The notes beneath the pieces were generated by a model that was not told the origin of the DNA, made no database searches, and saw only the letters and a list, made by a program, of their open reading frames with translations. A stretch of 64,000 nucleotides of DNA from Pseudomonas pohangensis (GTDB lineage: Bacteria; Pseudomonadota; Gammaproteobacteria; Pseudomonadales; Pseudomonadaceae), in the NCBI RefSeq assembly GCF_900105995.1, contig NZ_LT629785.1, forward strand, positions 806,001 to 870,000, given 5' to 3'. Positions 1-10,357 of the stretch are shown one piece after another. The position numbers and the translations under genes were made by a program. The first letter of the stretch is position 1; each line of letters begins with the position of its first letter.

Positions 1-234
1 CAAGTGCGCGGCAACCAGCACGAAGAGATATATGACCGGGTGGACGACGACACCAAACAGGAATACCGGCAGAACCAAGCCAGGCAAACGGCGGCCGTCG
101 GTGCCGTGGTTGGTGGCTCGAAACAGCGCAGAGAGCGGCGTGACGATCGCCGCGAGGAGCGCACGGCTGCAAGCACCTCGAGCCAGACCTACACCGACTG
201 CATGACCGCGAAAGGCTACTCGGTCACTCCGTAA
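1..234 (+). CDS. Glycine-zipper family protein, C-terminal part (5' end outside window)
   Basis: The frame is open from the first base, so the gene begins before the window and only about 77 codons are visible. A GTG at base 4 is available but has no visible ribosome-binding site, so a longer protein is more likely. The visible part holds a short AVGAVVGG glycine-rich stretch, then a very basic, charged segment rich in Arg and Glu. It ends in a YTDCMTAKGY motif, common at the C terminus of small envelope-associated glycine-zipper proteins of Pseudomonas. The function is unknown, and family assignment rests on this fragment only. Confidence 0.55.
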   Translation, partial: QVRGNQHEEIYDRVDDDTKQEYRQNQARQTAAVGAVVGGSKQRRERRDDRREERTAASTSSQTYTDCMTAKGYSVTP

Positions 235-267
235 GGGCACAGCAAGTCGTCGCTATTTCACTCGCGT

Positions 268-318
268 GATCGTTCCCACGCTCCGCGTGGGAATGCATCC
301 AGTGACGCGCTGCGTCAT
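268..318 (-). repeat. Isolated partial copy of the family-A REP repeat
   Basis: The block holds the GTTCCCACGCTCCGCGTGGGAA hairpin followed by a tgacgc/gcgtca hairpin. It is the same module as the tandem repeats at 2174-2633, in the opposite orientation. It lies between the glycine-zipper gene and the next membrane-protein gene and has no coding potential. Confidence 0.75.
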
Positions 319-453
319 GCCCGCGCCACTGGTCGGATCCGGGGCGGATCAAGTGTCTGCCCGGGCGCCCGGTTCAGGTATCATCGCCAGCGCTTTTTTG
401 CCCACGCACGGGCCGATCAGCTGACGCTTACTGATGCGAACGACGAGAGACGT

Positions 454-879
454 ATGAAAAACGAAAACAGAGCCTTGGGGTTTGCGCCACTGATACTGCC
501 GTTTGCCTTCAGTTTCTTTGCCTATTTCGCCGATATTCCCGGCTTCAATATGGATCAGGGGCTGTTGAAGTTTATCGGCTTGTTCCTGGCTATTGCCCTG
601 GTCGGTCTGCCGGTGGCGTACATCTATGAATTCTTTATCGGCTTTCGTTTTTATCAGCTGATCAAGAAAAAGCAGCGCGTGAATATTTTCACTTTGACCC
701 TGGGCGGGGTGCTGATTGCCGACATCCCCATGTTCTTGATCTGGCCGCTGGCCGGCAGTGAGGGCACGATCAGCTTCGCATCGACCGTGCAGTTGTTTTC
801 ATTTGTGGGTTTTATGATCGGCCTGAACTTCTGGGTGCTGCTGAATTATGAGCGCCTGCGCGGCCTGCTCAAGCGGTAG
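454..879 (+). CDS. Hypothetical small integral membrane protein
   Basis: A 141-residue protein with four hydrophobic segments (about residues 10-28, 38-62, 80-100 and 110-132) separated by short charged loops, including a LIKKKQR cytoplasmic-type loop. A four-helix inner-membrane protein is the straightforward reading. No catalytic motif or known family was recognised. The ATG follows a purine-rich ACGAGAGACGT tract that can serve as a ribosome-binding site. It stands alone, convergent with the next minus-strand gene. The function is unknown. Confidence 0.6.
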   Translation: MKNENRALGFAPLILPFAFSFFAYFADIPGFNMDQGLLKFIGLFLAIALVGLPVAYIYEFFIGFRFYQLIKKKQRVNIFTLTLGGVLIADIPMFLIWPLAGSEGTISFASTVQLFSFVGFMIGLNFWVLLNYERLRGLLKR

Positions 880-988
880 TGATTTGCTGCTGGCCAAGCC
901 TGCGGATGTCCGGGCTACCACATACCTGGATGCTCCCATGTTCTTGCGCGGGAACGCTGATGGCGCCACGCAATGTGCCGGGCACACG

Positions 989-1444
989 CTAGAGATAATT
1001 CCTGGTTGCCTTGATGATGTTCCGGTACTTTCTCACCTCGTGGAAGCCGGCGCGGATATCCAGCAGGAAGATTTCCGCTGTGCGCCACACCAGCATCCAT
1101 GCCGTGACGGTGACTATGCCCAGCGGGATTGTGCCTTCCACATTGAACTGGACGGCGAGCGTGACCAGAACAATGGCCAGCGCCAGTAATACCAGTCCCT
1201 GCAGGCGCATCCCGCGCATTTCGCTCTTGAGCCGGGCGATACGCTGTTCGAAGGTGTTGCTGATGGCCTTGCCCAGACGCTTCTGCTCCGCCGCCGGGCA
1301 GCTGATTTCCAGACTCAGGCGGTATTGGTGGGACGCCTCATCGGACAGGTAATCCGCCAGTTCGGAACACAATTTCGGATTTTTTTCAGCGGCAAAAGGG
1401 TTCAGATAATCCTGCGCGATCACCAGATCAATTTTCTTGCTCAT
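989..1444 (-). CDS. Hypothetical membrane protein with cytoplasmic N-terminal domain
   Basis: A 151-residue protein. Residues 1-75 are hydrophilic and helical in character, followed by two closely spaced membrane helices (about 80-97 and 105-122) and a basic C-terminal tail. Two-helix proteins of this layout often act as small membrane adaptors, but no specific family was recognised. It ends 110 bp from the converging membrane-protein gene and shares no operon with a gene of known function. Confidence 0.55.
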   Translation of the reverse strand: MSKKIDLVIAQDYLNPFAAEKNPKLCSELADYLSDEASHQYRLSLEISCPAAEQKRLGKAISNTFEQRIARLKSEMRGMRLQGLVLLALAIVLVTLAVQFNVEGTIPLGIVTVTAWMLVWRTAEIFLLDIRAGFHEVRKYRNIIKATRNYL

Positions 1445-1576
1445 TGCAGTCCTCGGAGTTCCAGCGGCGGTGTCGATGGCCCGAGCAGCATATCGCTCGC
1501 CTGCTCATGCCGAAAGGGGGCAAGGGCGCCCGGAGGAGGTGATTTGCCCCTGATCGCACGCGCCGCTCGGGAGGGA

Positions 1577-2110
1577 TCAATCCCAGCGATCGATTTCAAT
1601 CAACCCCTGTTGCCCTGCATAGTTGCGCGCACTTGAATAACGCCAATGCTCCGCGCGATCCACATAGCCACGCTGCAACGGATTGTGATGGATGTAATCG
1701 AGCTTTTCGCGCATCACCGCCGGGCTATAGACCAGCTCCGCATGGGCGCCTTCCTGCCAGAGCTGGTAGGCACGGTCGAGCTTGTGTGCGCGCCTGGCAA
1801 AACGCAGTCGCTCCAGCAAACGTTCCGCGCCTTGCGCGGTCAGTTGGTCGATAATCCGGCGCGCGGTGAAGGACTTGAAGCTGCTGACACAGCGACTCAG
1901 GTCCGGCGCCTGAGCGATGAAATGCAGATGGTTTTCCAATACAACGTAGCCGTACAGCCGCAGCCCTTGATGTGCCTGCTGGTAGCGCCAGCAGTCGAGC
2001 AGTATTTCCACCAGTGCAGGTCGGGTGAATAGCGGTAGCCACTCCATGACTGTACAGGTGAGGAAGTGCGGCTTATCCGGTTCGGTAATGACGTAGCGGC
2101 TGCGGCCCAT
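1577..2110 (-). CDS. REP-associated tyrosine transposase (RAYT)
   Basis: A 177-residue single-domain protein of the Y1/HUH-like transposase family that mobilises or maintains REP sequences. The metal-binding HxH pair is in LENHLHF (H61, H63). The nucleophile candidate is Y139 in the KLDYIHHNP block, followed by the family's C-terminal YSSARNY motif. The frame stays open upstream to 2470, but that extension merely translates REP repeats, so I place the start at the ATG before GRSRYV. All catalytic residues are present, so it is probably active. The adjacent REP array at 2174-2633 is its likely substrate. RAYTs are normally single-copy domesticated genes rather than spreading insertion sequences. 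Confidence 0.88.
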   Translation of the reverse strand: MGRSRYVITEPDKPHFLTCTVMEWLPLFTRPALVEILLDCWRYQQAHQGLRLYGYVVLENHLHFIAQAPDLSRCVSSFKSFTARRIIDQLTAQGAERLLERLRFARRAHKLDRAYQLWQEGAHAELVYSPAVMREKLDYIHHNPLQRGYVDRAEHWRYSSARNYAGQQGLIEIDRWD

Positions 2111-2173
2111 GGGATTCGTCCTTGAATCGGCTGGTTGAGATGGTGCTGCCGGAGGCCAGGCAGATCTCCATCG

Positions 2174-2320
2174 CATATCCCCGATGGCTCCCATGCTCCT
2201 GCGTGAGAGCCTAGCCGCTGACGCTCTGCGTCGCCATATGGCGTGGGTCGTGCGGTGGTTGGCGGGTTGACGCTGGAGCGTCAAGGGCTGCATTCCCACG
2301 CGGAGCGTGGGAACGATCAA
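2174..2320. repeat. Family-A REP repeat, tandem copy 1 (~147 bp)
   Basis: First of three head-to-tail copies just upstream of the RAYT gene. Each copy holds a GCTCCCACGC-type hairpin, a tgacgct/gcgtca hairpin pair and a terminal CATTCCCACGC/GCGTGGGAACG hairpin. This copy is the most diverged, for example gctcccatgctcctgcgtgagagc. Confidence 0.85.
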
Positions 2321-2323
2321 TCT

Positions 2324-2470
2324 CATATCCCCGATGGCTCCCACGCTCCTGCGTGGGAGCCCGGCCGGTGACGCTCTGCGTCGCCATATGGCGTGGGTCG
2401 TGCGGTGGTTGCCGGATGGACGCTGGAGCGTCAAGGGCTGCATTCCCACGCAGAGCGTGGGAACGATCAA
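2324..2470. repeat. Family-A REP repeat, tandem copy 2 (~147 bp)
   Basis: Second tandem copy, separated from copy 1 by three bases and nearly identical to it over its whole length. Its first hairpin is perfect (GCTCCCACGC, CT, GCGTGGGAGC). Confidence 0.85.
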
Positions 2471-2492
2471 ATGTCCGGACTACTTGCTGTTA

Positions 2493-2633
2493 CCCGATGG
2501 CTCCCACGCTCCAGCGTGGGAGCCTGGCCGGTGACGCTCTGCGTCGCCACGTTGCTTGGGTCGTGCGGTAGTTGCCGGATGGACGCTGGAGCGTCGAAGG
2601 CTGCATTCCCACGCGGAGCGTGGGAACGATCAA
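2493..2633. repeat. Family-A REP repeat, tandem copy 3, with flanking 18-bp direct repeats
   Basis: Third copy, about 141 bp. The 18-bp sequence ATGTCCGGACTACTTGCT occurs immediately before it (2471-2488) and at its end (2633-2650). The spacer therefore seems to have been duplicated with the repeat, which suggests expansion of a repeat-plus-spacer unit. Nothing else is seen between the RAYT start and the next gene end at 2642. Confidence 0.82.
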
Positions 2634-2641
2634 TGTCCGGA

Positions 2642-3310
2642 CTACTTGCTAAAAATGCAATATGCCAGTAGCCAAGTAGTTGGAGTGATCCACATCAGCA
2701 GAGAAGGCAAGACCTCATCACTGAAAGTCGCTTCTAAGGTGATCGCCTTGAAAGTGGCTGGTAGTAATGCAAGTTGGTATGTGCGAGTTTCGGATCTGTT
2801 CAGGGGGAAGAAGTCGGACTGGCTGCCGCCTGCGGTTGGTGCTTGTGTCTGTGGGCGGTAAAGATGACTGGGGTCGAAATGATAGCTGCCATCTAATTTG
2901 ACGATAGAAAACACCCATCCATCATTAAGATGGTTAAGGCATGCTTTGCGAAGCTCATCTGAAATATCAAAGCGCTGTAGAGCAGCCAAGCACATGGGTC
3001 GAATTCGTCGATCATCGTGCGTTCTTAGTCGCACCTCTTCAGAAAAGGCCTTCCAGGGAGAGTCTGCGACAAGCCAATACCTGTAGAGAAAGTAAAGCCA
3101 GATTCCCCAGGCAGCAAAAAGCAGAAAATACGGCCTTGAAAACTTGATCGGTAAATACATGAACGTGCCTTCAGGCTCGATATTTCCTCCTGCCAAGGCA
3201 TAGATGATCAGTACAAGCGACAAAGAAATGAAAGCAATCCGTTGCCTATGGACAATTTCGGTAGGAAAGCGGCGCTGAGCTAAGTTTTTCTTGAGAGTCT
3301 TACCTGACAT
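2642..3310 (-). CDS. Hypothetical membrane protein, AT-rich orphan
   Basis: A 222-residue protein. After a basic N terminus come two hydrophobic helices (about residues 26-42 and 58-78), a soluble middle region, and a hydrophobic C-terminal segment (about 198-218). No family was recognised. The coding sequence is clearly richer in A+T than its neighbours and uses codons such as ATA, TTA and AGA more often. It sits against the REP array. Together these point to acquired DNA, though the reading frame looks intact. The function is unknown. Confidence 0.5.
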   Translation of the reverse strand: MSGKTLKKNLAQRRFPTEIVHRQRIAFISLSLVLIIYALAGGNIEPEGTFMYLPIKFSRPYFLLFAAWGIWLYFLYRYWLVADSPWKAFSEEVRLRTHDDRRIRPMCLAALQRFDISDELRKACLNHLNDGWVFSIVKLDGSYHFDPSHLYRPQTQAPTAGGSQSDFFPLNRSETRTYQLALLPATFKAITLEATFSDEVLPSLLMWITPTTWLLAYCIFSK

Positions 3311-3375
3311 ACAGACCTGCCTGATAAATTAAGAGCTGGTATTGAAACGTTTAAATTCAATGTCGATTAAACAAA

Positions 3376-3402
3376 TGAAAAAGCCCCGCACGAGGCGGGG
3401 TT
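3376..3402 (-). terminator. Intrinsic terminator of nrdAB
   Basis: On the minus strand, a GC-rich stem (accccgcc / gcggggc, short loop) is followed directly by a run of T. It lies about 75 bp beyond the nrdB stop codon. Confidence 0.85.
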
Positions 3403-3477
3403 CTTAATTTTCAAGCGCCACCCAAAAAATAATAATTTCAGGTAAAGCGTTCACAATCTTTCTGCAAGTGCACTGAA

Positions 3478-4734
3478 TCAATCCCAGCTCAACGCCCCAC
3501 CTGTTTGATATTCAATAACCCGCGTCTCAAAAAAGTTCTTCTCCTTCTTCAGATCCATGATTTCGCTCATCCACGGGAAGGGGTTCACCGTGCCCGGGTA
3601 TTCTTCTTTCAGGCCGATCTGCGACAGGCGGCGGTTGGCGATGAATTTGAGGTAGTCCTCCATCATCGCCGCGTTCATGCCGAGCACGCCGCGGGGCATG
3701 GTGTCGCGGGCGTATTCGATTTCCAGCTGGGTGCCTTGCAGGATCATCTGGGTCGCTTCGTCCTTCATCTGTGCGTCCCACAGGTGCGGGTTTTCGATCT
3801 TGATCTGGTTGATCACGTCGATGCCGAAGTTCAGGTGCATGGATTCGTCGCGCAGGATGTACTGGAACTGCTCGGCGACGCCGGTCATCTTGTTGCGCCG
3901 GCCCATGGACAGGATCTGGGTGAAGCCGCAATAGAAGAACACGCCTTCGAGTACGCAGTAGTAGGCGATCAGGTTGCGCAGCAGTTCCTTGTCGGTCTCG
4001 ACGGTGCCGGTGGTGAAGGTCGGGTCGGAGATCGAGCGGGTGTACTTCAGACCCCAGGAGGCCTTTTTCGCCACGGACGGAATCTCGTGGTACATGTTGA
4101 AGATCTCGCCTTCGTCCATGGCCAGCGATTCGATGCAGTACTGGTAGGCGTGGGTGTGGATCGCTTCCTCGAAGGCCTGACGCAGGATGTACTGGCGGCA
4201 CTCGGGGTTGGTGATCAGGCGGTACACGGCCAGCACCAGGTTGTTGGCGACCAGGCTGTCGGCGGTGGAGAAGAAACCGAGGTTGCGTTTGACGATGCGT
4301 CGCTCGTCTTCACTGAGGCCGTCCTTGCTCTTCCACAGGGCAATGTCGGCGTTCATGTTCACTTCCTGCGGCATCCAGTGGTTGGCGCAGCCGTCCAGAT
4401 ACTTCTGCCAGGCCCAGTCGTACTTGAACGGCACCAGCTGGTTGAGGTCGGCACGGGCGTTGATCATCTGCTTGTCGCCGACGTGCACGCGTGCGCTGGC
4501 GCCTTCCAGTTCGTCGAGGCCTTCCTGGATGTCCAGCTGGTTCAGTGCGGCCTTGGCGCGGGCGATCGCTGTCGAGTCGCTGGCGGACACCGCACGGGCT
4601 TCCTCGACCGAGCCGGCAGCGGCCTTGTCGAGTTTTTCCAGGCTGGCAGCTACTACCGGCGCAGCGGCCTTGGCGGGGGCGGCTGCCTGAGTGTCGCTGC
4701 CGTCTTCCTGATCAAATTCGTCCCAGCTAAGCAT
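3478..4734 (-). CDS. nrdB: Ribonucleoside-diphosphate reductase class Ia, beta subunit
   Basis: The 418-residue radical-generating subunit works with NrdA to make deoxyribonucleotides. The di-iron and radical site is visible: EEAIHTHAY matches the E-x-x-H...Tyr arrangement of E. coli E115/H118/Y122, and further iron ligands lie in VLEGVFF and RDESMH. The frame is open upstream to 4869, but that part crosses a REPIN. The ATG at 4734 is preceded by AGGAG and gives the typical MLSWDEF start. The first ~100 residues are an Ala-rich extension seen in Pseudomonas NrdB. It is the second gene of the nrdA-nrdB operon, 163 bp after nrdA, with an intrinsic terminator downstream. Confidence 0.97.
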   Translation of the reverse strand: MLSWDEFDQEDGSDTQAAAPAKAAAPVVAASLEKLDKAAAGSVEEARAVSASDSTAIARAKAALNQLDIQEGLDELEGASARVHVGDKQMINARADLNQLVPFKYDWAWQKYLDGCANHWMPQEVNMNADIALWKSKDGLSEDERRIVKRNLGFFSTADSLVANNLVLAVYRLITNPECRQYILRQAFEEAIHTHAYQYCIESLAMDEGEIFNMYHEIPSVAKKASWGLKYTRSISDPTFTTGTVETDKELLRNLIAYYCVLEGVFFYCGFTQILSMGRRNKMTGVAEQFQYILRDESMHLNFGIDVINQIKIENPHLWDAQMKDEATQMILQGTQLEIEYARDTMPRGVLGMNAAMMEDYLKFIANRRLSQIGLKEEYPGTVNPFPWMSEIMDLKKEKNFFETRVIEYQTGGALSWD

Positions 4735-4826
4735 GGTCTTCTCCTGCTTGTTCGAGCGTGCCGGCAAAGGGGGCCGGCCTTGAATGGGTTTTCCAGTCGT
4801 TCTGATGGTTGGTTTTGGCCGAACCG

Positions 4827-4891
4827 GTAGGAGCGGGCTTGCCCGCGAAACTGCCTTGCGGGCTTGCATTCGCGGGCAAGCCCGCTCCTAC
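4827..4891. repeat. REPIN (family B) between nrdA and nrdB
   Basis: Two inverted copies of GTAGGAGCGGGCTTGCCCGCG face each other around a ~20-base centre and can form a long hairpin. The element sits inside the nrdAB operon, 6 bp after the nrdA stop codon and 93 bp before nrdB. Confidence 0.9.
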
Positions 4892-4897
4892 AAAGGC

Positions 4898-7783
<2,886 letters not shown>

Positions 7784-8102
7784 GAATAATCTCCGCGGGT
7801 TTCTAGTTATTGGTATCGGTTGGCTGATGCTGCACATACAGCGGGTTACTGCAGGGTCGGGAGCCTGCTGCTGGGCATCTCCGCAACCCGGAAAAGGGCT
7901 CTGTTGCTATCTGCTGGTGACCACTACAGCTAGTGGTTCACCTGTTTTCGTCACACAACCCGGTTGTGGCTTGCCGGGTTCAACCGGCCCGGCTGTCCGC
8001 GGCCATCCGGCCAGGTCTTGCGGGTACTTTGCCAGGCGCTTCAGGAACAGCGGATCAGCAGTCTGGCGGTGATTGCCGTCTTGTGTTTTTGTTTTGGTAA
8101 AA

Positions 8103-8118
8103 ACCCAATATGTAGGGT
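8103..8118. promoter_or_regulatory. Possible second NrdR box
   Basis: The 16-mer ACCCAATATGTAGGGT has the dyad layout of an NrdR box but with weaker half-sites. It lies about 224 bp from the strong box, whereas NrdR boxes are usually paired two or three helical turns apart. I therefore hold it as tentative. Confidence 0.35.
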
Positions 8119-8188
8119 TATATCCACGCTTGGAGTACAAGATAATGCGCTATTGCAGCTACTGCAACACGATATTTCCGGAACAACC

Positions 8189-8197
8189 TGTGGATAA
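8189..8197 (-). promoter_or_regulatory. DnaA box upstream of nrdA
   Basis: TTATCCACA reads perfectly on the minus strand. DnaA is known to act at nrdAB promoters in E. coli, and its presence here in the nrdA leader fits the same link between replication and dNTP supply. Binding is inferred from sequence only. Confidence 0.55.
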
Positions 8198-8326
8198 CTT
8201 GTGGGTGACCGGAGGGCGCCAGATGGTCACTCTTGCGGGGCTTTCAAAACGCGGGGTTGCGGCCATTTGTCGGCTGTCGGCGGGCGCCGCGGGAGTCTGC
8301 GGAGAATTTTTGCTGCCGCAACGGAA

Positions 8327-8342
8327 ACACTACATATAGTGT
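8327..8342. promoter_or_regulatory. NrdR box
   Basis: ACACTACATATAGTGT is a near-perfect 16-bp dyad, extended by AA/TT on both sides, matching the known NrdR-box pattern. NrdR represses ribonucleotide reductase genes when dATP/ATP signals sufficiency. It is about 545 bp upstream of the nrdA start. Confidence 0.7.
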
Positions 8343-8393
8343 TTTGCAGGAATGCAGTAGCGGCTTGGGTCGAACCTGTCCAGGGCTGGCTGC

Positions 8394-9137
8394 TCAGCCC
8401 TGACGGCTGGTGGCTGTGGCAATGCTGACCAGACTCAGCAGGTGGCTGCCCAGCGCTGCATGCTGACCGCTGAGCAGACTGTCCTTCGGCCACTGCGGTG
8501 CCAGGTCGCGCAGCAAACGTAACTGCAGGCGTCCGTCGGCATGGCATTCGAGCAGTTCGGCATCCTGAAAATAGAAGCGCTGGCCGACCAGCGGGTAGAG
8601 CGCCTTGAACAGGCTTTCCTTGCTGCAGAAGGTCAGGCTGACCAGCCAGGCATGTTCGCTTGCGGGCAGGCAGGCCATGCGTTGCAACTCGTCGGGGCAG
8701 AGAATCTGCGCGGCCAGCCGCTGGGCCCGTGTGTTGCTCATCAGCACTTCGGCATCCAGGCCAAGGCCGAGGAAGTCTTGCCGTGAGGCGACTGCGGCGG
8801 CGGCCAATCCGTTGCTGTGGGTGATCGAGCCGCAGAGCCCGGCGGGCCATTGCGGAGCACCTTCAGCATCCTGGCCGGGAGCCGTCAGGTCGGGCGCTTG
8901 TGCTTGCAGGGCACTGCGTGCGCACAGGCGTCCGGCGAGAAATTCAGTCTGGCGTTTGGCCACGGCGCGCTGGATGTGGGCTGGTGCGCTGATGCCGGCC
9001 TGCACGAATGCCTGCGGACTCAGCCCTTGCGCATCGAAGCTGCAGCTATACAGCGCTACCGCAGGCTGGGCATGCACAAAAGGCCAGATGCGCAGCGGCG
9101 GACTGCAACAGGCGGACAACGGAGTGGTTTGCGCCAT
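8394..9137 (-). CDS. 4'-phosphopantetheinyl transferase (EntD/PcpS type)
   Basis: A 247-residue enzyme that transfers phosphopantetheine from CoA to carrier proteins of fatty-acid, polyketide or siderophore synthesis. Family motifs are in order: EFLAGR-CA (65-73), GSITHS (103-108), the Mg2+/CoA-binding LGLDAE (125-130) and CSKESLFK (171-178). The length fits the PcpS/EntD group of Pseudomonas, which often has only one broad-specificity enzyme. The start ATG overlaps the stop codon of the upstream AraC-type gene as TGATG, so the two are translationally coupled. No carrier-protein gene is nearby. Confidence 0.88.
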   Translation of the reverse strand: MAQTTPLSACCSPPLRIWPFVHAQPAVALYSCSFDAQGLSPQAFVQAGISAPAHIQRAVAKRQTEFLAGRLCARSALQAQAPDLTAPGQDAEGAPQWPAGLCGSITHSNGLAAAAVASRQDFLGLGLDAEVLMSNTRAQRLAAQILCPDELQRMACLPASEHAWLVSLTFCSKESLFKALYPLVGQRFYFQDAELLECHADGRLQLRLLRDLAPQWPKDSLLSGQHAALGSHLLSLVSIATATSRQG

Positions 9138-10135
9138 CAGCTTTCCTGCGCGCGGTAGGCGCCGGGGGTCAGCCCGGTCCATTTCTTGAAGGCCCGGTGA
9201 AACGCCGAAGGCTCGGAAAATCCAAGCTGCTCGGCGATATCCTGGATCGGCAATTCATTGCGCCCCAGATGGTAAATGGCCAGGTCAAGGCGCAACTGGT
9301 CCTTGAGCTCCTGAAAGCTCGAGCCGGCTTCACGCAGATGCCGGCGCAGGGTTTGCGGGCTGGTGTTGAGTTGCCGGGCCACGCCGTCCAGATCCGGCCA
9401 GTGGTTGCAGTCGCGTCCGAGCAGGCGGCGAATCTGGCTGGGCAGGTTGTCGCCGCCATCCGGGCGCGCCAGCAGGTCGGCGGGGGAGTGCTTGAGGAAC
9501 TGGCGCAGGGTGCGTTCGTCCTGCAGCAAAGGCAGGTCCAGATAGCGCGCTTGAAACAGCAGGCTGGTGCTGCCGGCACCGAAGCGCCGCGGGCAGGGAA
9601 ACATCAGCTCGTAGTCATCGGCGTGGGCCGGCTGTGCATAGCTGAAAGTGGTTTCTTCCAGACGGATGCGCTGGCCGATCAGCCAGCTGGCCAGACGATG
9701 CCAGATCACCAGCAGGCATTCGGTGAGGAAGTGGTCCGGGTCCCATAGCTGCGAGTTGTCCAGGCTCAGCCGCGCCAGCTCGCCTTCGCGCTGCAACTGC
9801 AGGTCCGGTGCCTGCGGGAACAGGTTGTAGAACAGCACGCCACGGCGCAGGGCCTTGTCCAGGGTGCGGCAATGGATCGTGGCATGGCACATCATGGCGA
9901 AGGTGCCGGGCTTGCTCTGCACCGGACCGAAGCCCATGTACTCGTCGCCCAGCGCTTCCCACAGCAGGCGGATCAGCCGGGCGAACTGCTCCGGGTCGAC
10001 GCGCGCCCGCGACTGTTCGAGCAGGGCCGGTTGAATGCCGGCGGCCCGCAGTATGGCCGTGCAGTCATGCCCCTGACGCTGCGCCCCGCGCAGGGCCGCA
10101 CGAACAAAATGGCTGGGAATGGTGCGCTCGTGCAT
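9137..10135 (-). CDS. AraC-family transcriptional regulator (arabinose-binding-type N domain)
   Basis: A 332-residue regulator. Residues 1-220 match the long N-terminal sensing domain found in OruR/ArgR-like AraC proteins of Pseudomonas. The C-terminal ~100 residues hold the two helix-turn-helix motifs, including the conserved block IQDIAEQLGFSEPSAFHRAF followed by KKWTGLTPGAYR. The ligand is not predictable. It overlaps the phosphopantetheinyl transferase gene by one base, so the two form a two-gene operon. Any other targets lie outside what the sequence shows. Confidence 0.88.
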   Translation of the reverse strand: MHERTIPSHFVRAALRGAQRQGHDCTAILRAAGIQPALLEQSRARVDPEQFARLIRLLWEALGDEYMGFGPVQSKPGTFAMMCHATIHCRTLDKALRRGVLFYNLFPQAPDLQLQREGELARLSLDNSQLWDPDHFLTECLLVIWHRLASWLIGQRIRLEETTFSYAQPAHADDYELMFPCPRRFGAGSTSLLFQARYLDLPLLQDERTLRQFLKHSPADLLARPDGGDNLPSQIRRLLGRDCNHWPDLDGVARQLNTSPQTLRRHLREAGSSFQELKDQLRLDLAIYHLGRNELPIQDIAEQLGFSEPSAFHRAFKKWTGLTPGAYRAQES

Positions 10136-10213
10136 GAACAGTTTCCGAAGTCGTCAGGCTAGCGATGTTAGCCTGAAATGGCCTGTGCGCGGCGTTGGCG
10201 GCATGCTGAAACT

Positions 10214-10297
10214 GTGGGGGCGTCGCCCTCGGCGCGAGCCTTTGCTTTATATGGGTAGCTTGGCGCTGGCTTTATCGCGGCGGGTCGCCGCTCTCAC
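10214..10297. repeat. REPIN (family C) downstream of batD
   Basis: Inverted pair built on GTGGGGGCGTCGCC at one side and GGCGGGTCGCCGCTCTCAC at the other. It lies between the divergently placed AraC gene start and the batD stop codon. Similar elements are at 25184 and 60576. Confidence 0.75.
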
Positions 10298-10357
10298 AGA
10301 TATCGCCGTTGCAGATGTCTGCAGTGGCGAGGCCGCCCTACGTCAAACCGTGTGGCG

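Larger units (their letters stand above)
7784..8393. other. 610-bp gene-free leader upstream of nrdA
   Basis: No convincing ORF is present. It contains an imperfect inverted repeat at 7916-7942 (ggtgaccacta / tagtggttcacc), a 15-bp palindrome at 7954-7968 (cacaacccggttgtg), a DnaA box, one strong and one weaker NrdR-like palindrome. Because the flanking gene also reads on the minus strand, the whole stretch can serve only nrdAB as a promoter/leader. The distance from the strong box to the ATG (about 545 bp) implies a long 5' leader or remote control. Confidence 0.7.

Noticed and set aside
2111..2470. 120-residue N-terminal extension of the RAYT frame
   Set aside because: It translates two copies of the REP repeat; the family N terminus begins at the ATG at 2110.
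2174..2633. Three regular repeats as a possible CRISPR array
   Set aside because: The repeats are ~147 bp, internally palindromic and nearly contiguous, with no unique spacers of CRISPR size and no cas genes.
1577..2650. RAYT region as a complete insertion sequence
   Set aside because: No terminal inverted repeats or target duplication bound the gene; RAYTs are not classical IS elements.
3505..4830. 441-codon plus-strand frame opposite nrdB, and similar long frames opposite nrdA, gdhB, copA, rlmL and the Mrp genes
   Set aside because: They are antisense shadows in GC-rich DNA: no ribosome-binding sites, no families, and each lies over a well-supported gene.
7907..8140. 77-codon frame in the nrdA leader as a leader peptide
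   Set aside because: No ribosome-binding site and no recognised sequence; it covers the hairpins and the weak NrdR-like site.
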